DNA of 64,000 nt. Source: Charina bottae (taxonomy: Eukaryota; Chordata; Lepidosauria; Squamata; Charinaidae). The notes beneath the pieces were generated by a model. It searched no databases and was not told where the DNA came from. It saw nothing but the letters and a program-made list of their open reading frames with translations. The first letter of the stretch is position 1. Each line of letters opens with the position of its first letter. Made by a program: the position numbers and the translations under genes. This document shows positions 56,729-64,000 of this stretch, in pieces. The stretch is from the NCBI GenBank assembly GCA_023362775.1, contig JALMGJ010000002.1, forward strand, positions 58,987,914 through 59,051,913. Reading direction: 5' to 3'.

Positions 56729-59700
56729 TACCCTGGTGTAGCCTAGCACAGAATAAGACAACCACATGAGGAACTTGATGGCATGAGGGCAAGAAAGAAA
56801 AGGTTGGAAGCAAGTTACATGCTATGGCTAAAAGTAGGGTACCCAGTGAACGATGGTCAAATGGGCTACTGCCAGGAGCAAAAGTATAATGTGGGCAAAT
56901 AAAGAAGCAGACTGAACAAGAAGTGAAACTGAGATCTGTGATTCTTGGAGGAGGCCCAGTGTTTTCCATCCCTTGCAATCGCTCCCTAGTCTCTACCATC
57001 CTCTGACTGAGTTCGCCATCTCACATTGCCTCATGGAAGGGCTGATTATTTTTTTTCCTCTTCAAAACTTTTTGTCTCTTTCAAGAAAAAAATCTTACAT
57101 CAAACTGAAATCCCCTTCGGATATCATTCCATACTTGTCTCATTCTTCAATATTTAGGACACGTTTCAACACTATTTTTCAGAAACCTGCAGATCAGAGA
57201 ATAATTTTACTAAAGTAGCCCTACCAGTCTGCAATCCAAACACAGAATTTCCAATATCTTAACAAGCAAAAAAAAAAAAAAAAAGTATGATGAAACTACC
57301 AATTGCACTTTCACTGTCAAGAATGACTTTCAGCCTCTAGGCTTTCATTAGGCATTGTAGAAAAGAAAAAGAGAACTCTGATTCATACAACTTGTGAAAG
57401 GTGCTAAATGACTTTGCTCATTTCCTCATCACCAGGCTCCAGCTGTCAGGGAACTGCGATTCATTAGCAAAGACTGTTTCCCATTTCTTTGTGTCCAGAT
57501 ATGCCCTCTTGGTTTTAATAGGAATGATGTCAGGTATTCCATAAATGATGCTTCTTAATCACATGAGTTGGGCCTCCATAAAAAATATTTCTCCTGGTTG
57601 AAAACCTCCATTATTCCTTTAGGTTTCACTTTAACTTACTTACTTACAGTTAGGATAAACTCACTGAAATCAGTGTGACTTCATTTGGTATGATTGCCAT
57701 TTCAAAAAGTCTCAGATCAGAACTAAGACTGGCTAGATCTTTGATTGAGATGAAAGGTGTACACTCTACTCTTCAGCAAAGCTTCTAAAGTGGATTCCAA
57801 AAACCTTGACACAACTGAACACCTAGTTTAGGCAACAAAAGATTTGCAGAAGAATTACAACTGCTATTATCATTTTTATTTTCTTTTTTCACAGACTCCT
57901 TTTCATTTTCTAAGCCACCCTGCTTTATTTGCTCTGATACATCAAGTAACATTTAAACATGCATTCACTGTTAATAGCAGTAGGAATCTGAGCCAAAGGA
58001 TAATGTGAAATCTTCAAGCAGTTCTTAAATATATAGAGTGCTGAAACTGCCAATTCAGTGATCCTTAGGAAGCTGTCTCAGGAACCATAGGATTTCTCAG
58101 AGTTCATCCTTAAAGGTCAGAGAGCAAGCTCTGATCTCCAATGGAGAAGAAATGAAGATTTGGAATTCCCTCCCAGTCCCCACCATTTCAGTGATCAATT
58201 CTTTCCTATGCTAGAGCTCCAACATATCCCTCAAGCCCCTGAAACCCTATTCCTGTACATACATGCATACACACAAACTTTGACCTGAAGTTGCTTCATC
58301 TGAAAGATATAATGGCTGAGTCTGCCCATCATTATAAGGCATAGCTTGTTTAACCATAGTTTACTGAATAATCCAAATGGGCTAGATTCACATAACATGC
58401 TAAGCCATAAACTATGGTTGGTAAATCACAATTGCTAGGTTAATGCAACAAAATAAGCCCAAACCAGAGCATCCATATATCTTATCAAGATGTAAACTTA
58501 ATTCCCATGCTAATACATATATTATGGGCTACAGTCTGCAATGACTGAGTTCATACAGTGTGCTAAAGCAAAAGCAAAGAACCCACATCATAAAGTATGT
58601 GGTTGAGCAGTTCTTTGAGGTCTAATAACACAATCTTGTGCATGTTTTTTCCCAGTGATACAGTAACACCTCTTGAATTTAATGGGATTTACTTTCAAAT
58701 AAGGGTGTCTGTAGGAATTGGCATCTAAATCCATTAATCTTACATTATTCGATTGTCTGATTTTATCACTCCATACCTTTTATAGAAAGTGCTTCTGTGC
58801 GTAAATCCCATTTATGTCTTTTCAGAACTTTCCTTCATTTGAGACTAAGAGGACTAAATTTCCCGATACATGACCTATTTAAATAGAAGATGCAAAGAAA
58901 CGGTTTCCAAGGATAATGCTCCATGCCTCTGGTTACCCAAAGTCGTTCAATTATACAGTATATGTGTTTGCACCTTTGGTTCCAAGAACAGTCTTAAACT
59001 TTAAAGACATCACCATTAAATTAATACAAAAGAAAAGTTCTAGTGCTGATATATTCAGTGTTAGCTGATGCTCATTCTTTCACACTATTTTTATTTCTAC
59101 TGTTTTTTAGTCTAATTACATTGTCTTCACTGGTTGCTTCTCTCATTTATTCTTTGCCTAGATTCCATTTTAGATCATTCAGTTCATCCCAGATATAGCT
59201 ACTTACATAACTTAAGCTAGCAGCATGAGGCTTACAAGAATATCAAAATTAAGCTCAGCACATCAGTTTAGTTCAAATATAATAATTATTTGAGTTTTGT
59301 TTTTTATTTCCGCAGAAAATGGGTGATACATTTATGCTACAAGAACCTTGTATTGATGAAAAAGGTACACTTGGTTGCCGAATAAACCAGTCAGATTCTA
59401 AGCCCTTCAGTATTTTTACATGTTAAAAACATACAGCCTGGTGTCAATTAGATATTCTCTGAACATTTGCTGTTTTCCACTAGACAAGATTTCTGGCAGC
59501 ACAAAAATGACAATGTTTCCACATGGCCAGGCTGTCCGTCTGAAAATCTAAAGCATCAGATCATGAAATCTGTGATAATACTTTAACTGAAATTATAGGC
59601 ACTTGGCTACAGCTTGTACACTCAGCTACTGATGTCTGAAAACATGTTCATACATTGATGTATCCACGGATGATGTTTCATGCATACATAGTATTTCATG

Positions 59701-60411
59701 CAGATGCTATTTCTAAGCAGGTTTTAACTAGCTTCCTAGTTGTGTCTTAGGTTTTGTTTTAGTTTCAATTTTCATTCCTTCTACTAAAGACTATTTAATA
59801 TTAATTTTTACAGAGAAATCTAAAACCCACTAAAGCTAATGGTATGCTTTGTGCTGACATCAGAAGAAGGCAAAGCCAGGCAATACAAATAGTTAGTGTA
59901 CACAATCTGGCCTGAAAATGTGGATCTCTCTAGAAAGCATCTGCTATAGATTATAGCCAATTGGTCTGCCACGATGGATGAAATCCATAAGGATCATGGA
60001 GTAGCCATTAAGATATAATTAGGGACACCTGAGTGGGACTGCAGCTTCTACATCTATTAGATGTGTGTGCTGAACATATATACTAAACTTTAATATCATT
60101 CTAATAATAGCAATAATGATTGCTCCCCCTTTTTTTTTTTGAAATATGGAAAGATGGAAATCAGCTATTTCAAGACAGAAGGTCTATTATCTCACAACCA
60201 AATTAAATGTTATGCTAAATATGTAGTGTGCAGGTCACAAAGTTTGGGGTTTTTCTTTCTTTTACTTTAAAATGAGTTTGGGGCTGCTCTAGATCAAAAC
60301 TGCATCACTCACAGAGAAAGACTTAATTCCTTTCTTCTTTCATTGTCATCTCTACAAATGTAACCACGGTGATCATCACCCACAGCAGAGACAGACAGCT
60401 TCCAGAGTTGT
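56729..60411. other. No gene; longest quiet stretch of the window
   Basis: Over 3.6 kb with no transposon recognised apart from a short poly-A run at about 57267-57284. The 57390-57500 part has a non-repetitive, balanced composition and is noted in the findings. Confidence 0.45.
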
Positions 60412-60461
60412 GTTTTAAGATGGGCGGCTACAAGAATCTTTCAAATAAATAAATAAACAAA
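60412..60461 (+). mobile_element. L2/CR1-type 3' tail
   Basis: GATGGGCGGCTACAAGAATC followed by an AAATA tail matches the last 50 bases of the L2/CR1-type element at 34537. Confidence 0.5.
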
Positions 60462-62204
60462 CTTTCTTTTGGTTGGAAAATAATCTTTCTTTCTTTCTTT
60501 CTGGGGGGTTTTCAGCAGCCACGGGGGATATAGCTGATGATCATGTGGTACTTTTCATTTATAGTTTGGAGGTTAAGGACAAAATGGCAGCCTAAAGCCC
60601 TGTAAAAAGTCCAACAAATGTGGAAAATCTAGCTGTTTGGGAAGTTGTTGTTTTTTTTTTGCGGGAGGTGGTGGTGAAGCCACTTATTTCACTACTTAAA
60701 TCACTCCAATCTTCCCAAATGCAAAAAATAATTTTAAAAAATGGAGCCAACCTTTAGGCTGTCAAAGGCTATAAGAGGTGCAGTTGGAGGTTTGGTTTGG
60801 TTTGGTTATACATACAGTATGTAGCCCACAGTCTCTGAGTTGTCTGCTCCTGATTTAATAATACTAGATTTGGAAGAGGAACTCTCAGTGGTGCAAGGAA
60901 TTTCCAACCAATGGTCACTATTATTTGTGATTTTATTATTTGGAATTTGTGAGGAACCATATTAAGAGGAACATGATCGATCCTTCATTCCCCATGTGCT
61001 GAACTCCTGAACCTGATTTTATAGTGATGTGTTTAAAACAAGAACCCTATGCACTTCCAGATTTGGCTATGGGTTGTATCTAGCAGTAGTTGTATACCCA
61101 CAAAATGGATAGTGTAACAGATTTTCCCACCCTGCCCCCCAAATCCAAGTGAGGGTCTCATGAGAAGGGAAACACTTGAATTCTGTTATGCAATTACAGT
61201 ACCATCTCTGTGAGACGCAGCTCTCCTTGTTGTAATATGTACAGTAGTTTGGCTCCCAAGGTTATTTCTTAAACTTTTTACTGATATTTAATTTTTGGGT
61301 GTTATTCTCTTTCACCAATAACCTTTGAAACAACGTAAGTCTTGTATAACTATCCCTAACCCTAACAGTCCTACAATTATACCAATGTTGTAGCTTGCTT
61401 TTTATACTGCTTTTGACATGCTAACCCAACCAGGCCAAAGAAAGGTACTGAATTGTCACTCCAAGAATTAAGCTGCATATGAGCTGTAGGTAAAATTATG
61501 AATAAAATACCCCTTATCAATATAAAAGCAACCTAAGAATACCTTAAAGACAAAACTATGGTCAATTATAAAGATGTGATACTGTTTCTCTTAAGCCATT
61601 CTTTTGTCTGTAGTAATCCATGTAGAATCCAATTTCTTGATATGAGAGCTGTGGAACAACAGCTATTGGGTGGCAATTAAGACAAGGAAGCTTGAACAAA
61701 GCCAATTTTCTCTGGGTATTTGAATATTTTTTAATAAGTAACAAGGAACAAAAGGATTTTTCAACAAAAGGAGCAACATCTCTAAGAAATTGAATAATCA
61801 TTTGGAGAAAGGACAGCATTTTGCAAAATAATTGGATTATCTATAGAATTCTCTTGTAAATTATAATGTGCAATAAAATGGTATTATAAATTGCAGGCAT
61901 TAAGGCTATTTACACATATTTAGATTTGTCCTAATGGGCTTCCCGGTTTCAGTAAAGGAGTATTAGCAGATCATAATTTACACAAACTGTATAATCAATG
62001 CAAATGTTTGAAGAAAGTTAAGAAAGTAAAACCAATATTATAAAAAACAGGTATGTTTCAATAGAAATATTACCCATAATCTCTATTCAAATGCACTATG
62101 TACTTCACACAGCATTTCTTCTAGCTAAAAACTGAATATGCATGTGCAACAGAACTTTGATTAATTAATTAAAATATTTACATATTTCCTTTCTTCTGAT
62201 AGTT
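60462..62204. other. No gene; small (TTTC)n at 60486-60502 and two telomere-type units at 61354
   Basis: Nothing coding. CCCTAACCCTAAC at about 61354-61366 is only two units of the telomere motif. Confidence 0.5.
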
Positions 62205-62400
62205 CAGGATGGCACACAATGGACTCTCCCTTCATTTTAATCTTACAACGTTCCTTTATGTAGATTGGACTGAGCGATTGGGAATAGCCCCAAGTCATCC
62301 ATTAAGCTCCATGGTCAAGTGGTTGCTTGAACATGAATATCCTTGGTCCCAGTCCAACATCTTAGCTACCACATATGTAACACTGGTTACACCATTTTGT
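62205..62400 (-). mobile_element. Old tRNA-type SINE
   Basis: The complement reads like a worn SINE: GAGCTTAATGGATGACTTGG, a body before it, and GTTGGACTGGGACC with a B-box-like region at the head (plus strand CCTTGGTCCCAGTCCAACAT). It is strongly diverged. Confidence 0.5.
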
Positions 62401-62677
62401 TTGTGCAACAGAACTTTCCATTCCTCCCCCAACCCTGCTGTAGACAGCATGTCTCAGCCCTTCAAAGCAGTTCTAAAAGCATTGGAAAGCATCACTTTGC
62501 TATTCATTAAAGTTTTTGCCTGAGCCTGAAAAAGAAAACATGGCTGCTTTAAAGGGATGAGTTACTAAAGTTAACGCAACACTTAATTTGCTGTTTTTAT
62601 TCCGTGAGCATCCAGGGAACATTGTATTATAGAATAAGCATAATGTGAACATATAAAGAACACTAAAAAGTCAGAAC
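62401..62677. other. No recognised feature
   Basis: Nothing recognised. Confidence 0.4.
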
Positions 62678-62792
62678 TGATTGGATTGGATTGGATTGGA
62701 TTGGATTGGATTGGATTGGATTGGATTGGATTGGATTGGATTGGATTGGATTGGATTGGATTGGATTGGATTGGATTGGATTGGATTGGATT
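62678..62792 (+). repeat. (GGATT)n pentamer microsatellite
   Basis: About 23 pure GGATT units without an interruption, giving a spurious plus frame of Asp-Trp-Ile-Gly-Leu repeats. Confidence 0.97.
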
Positions 62793-62905
62793 TAGAGCCC
62801 ACCCAACTCCCAGATGGCTCTGGCTGGCTTACATTTTAAAAATAAGAACCAGAAAAGGAAAAGAAACAGGTACATCTGGAGAAAAAATAAATAAATAAAA
62901 TAAAA
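62793..62905 (+). mobile_element. L2/CR1-type LINE 3' fragment next to the microsatellite
   Basis: AGAGCCCACCCAACTCCCAG, then CTCTGGCTGGCTTACATTTT and an AAATA tail, a pattern of reptile L2/CR1 3' ends. The microsatellite joins its truncated 5' side directly. Confidence 0.5.
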
Positions 62906-64000
62906 AATGCTAGAAAAAGAAAGCCAACAGGGCTTGACATCACCCTAATCCCAAGCCTAACAACTGCAGGATGGGAGATATACAGCACAAGTCAGAGGTT
63001 TTTATGCAACATTGAAAGCTACTGAAGCATCTGCTTGCTCTTTCCCTTATTTTTGTGACTCCTTAGTAAATCAGGCATGTTTCAAAGTTCAAGACATTTT
63101 AGCTCTACTTTTGTTGTTTCAGCATTACATATTTTTATGATTTTTTTAAATACTGTATATAATTTTTCTCTGATACAATTGGCAAAGAATGAGGATACTG
63201 AAAACTCTATATTCTGGTGAAGGAGCATAGATTATGTTCTAACAGTTCAGGCTAGCCCTGTTTCTGTGTCATCAATTAAATTGGCTGGCAGAAAGATGTA
63301 TAGCTGGAAGATTCAATGATCTGAAGCAACATAATAGTAGCAAAAGAAGAGAATCTATTAAAGACGATCAGACAAGGAAAAAAGCAACTAATATCTGAGG
63401 AACAAAGGAGAAACATTTGGAGTAGGAAATGAATTCTAATTAGAGATTTTTAAACTGAGCAAAGAATACCCCATAATACTTACAAGAATTTTGAATTTCT
63501 TAATTGAAAATAACAGCAAAGTTTGCATACAAGTCAGTGATTTAATTGTACATGTAATACTGTCTGCCGTTCTGCTCAAGGAACATCAAAAGGTATCATC
63601 AAGCTGAAAAAGGGGTAGGCAAGGGCAACTCAAGTATACTTTCTTACAAGAAAAGGTTGTAATAGTTGGGAATTTTCACCTTAGAAAAAAATGCAAGCAA
63701 GAAGAAAGCACTATAGAGGTATATACAATTTTGCCGGTGTATTGAAAATGGATACAGAGAAAGTTTTTCCATGGTTCTGTCTCACACCATTAGAAATTGG
63801 TGCTTTTTTTTAGCTTTTTAAACTTTGTTTACAGTCAATGGCCAGCAAAGTAGCTACAACAGTAAAACAACACAAAAAAGCAGGTTGAAATAGAATAAGA
63901 GCAATAAAACCACCACATAGACCTGCCGATTAAAATTTACATGTGTAAGGAGTACACAAAAGAGAATGAAATAAAGCAAAATCAAATAGATAAAAGAAAG
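62906..64000. other. No gene; possible repeat end near 63815
   Basis: TTTGTTTACAGTCAATGGCCAG at 63824-63845, in two overlapping parts, resembles 3719 and 43918. The A-rich sequence after it runs off the window and could be part of an element on the far side. Confidence 0.4.

Noticed and set aside
62686..62898. Plus frame with Trp-Ile-Gly-Leu-Asp repeats
   Set aside because: Produced by the (GGATT)n array.

Overview
The window looks like squamate reptile DNA (lizard or snake): AT-rich, free of any recognisable host gene, and built from generations of transposable elements. The case for a squamate is the combination seen here: RTE-BovB LINEs that still read as long proteins, tRNA-type SINEs whose 3' ends copy the BovB tail (Sauria-SINE type), a 5S rRNA-like SINE head, L1, CR1/L2, Penelope-like elements, hAT and other MITEs, solo LTRs and long pure microsatellites. 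I cannot name a species. The window could be intergenic or lie within a very large intron; I see no exon, functional tRNA or rRNA gene, or CRISPR array.

Layout. 1-2940: the 5' end of an L1 (minus) abutting a BovB-type LINE (minus) that carries a small BovB 3' tail in the opposite orientation. 2941-14990: quiet DNA with scattered SINEs, LINE tails, one hexamer microsatellite and three related foldback repeats (4359, 9600, 14350). 14996-17228: a BovB fragment with a clean 12-bp target duplication, a truncated SINE with its own duplication, and a hAT MITE with 8-bp duplication. 19152-19830: a short telomere-like block, a 5S-derived SINE head and an L2/CR1 tail. 20426-23482: the most complete BovB copy, followed at 23645-24450 by a Penelope-like 3' part. 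25871-26566: a terminal-inverted-repeat element holding a rearranged Penelope fragment. 30106-32259: two solo LTRs in opposite orientation and a GC-rich inverted repeat. 33950-41470: an L2/CR1 tail, then a four-level nest (RTE LINE containing L1 containing L1 containing SINE). 43012-43908: a SINE split by a 664-bp solo LTR. 45129-49636: SINEs, an L1 5' part and a compound microsatellite. 53020-55790: an old non-LTR element carrying a 204-bp Penelope-like foldback with 13-bp duplication, then a CR1 remnant. 56395-64000: one Sauria-type SINE, a pentamer microsatellite and long quiet stretches.

How the parts relate. Two LINE/SINE partnerships can be read directly: BovB with the SINEs ending in an AGAGTCGGACACGACTG block, and a second RTE family (34561-41470) with SINEs ending near AGTCAACACTGACT. 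No element here looks able to move: every reverse transcriptase frame is broken by an indel, stop or truncation. The most unusual items are the Penelope-like foldbacks, the second SINE/LINE tail pair, the LTR with an internal 45-bp tandem repeat, and the deep nest.
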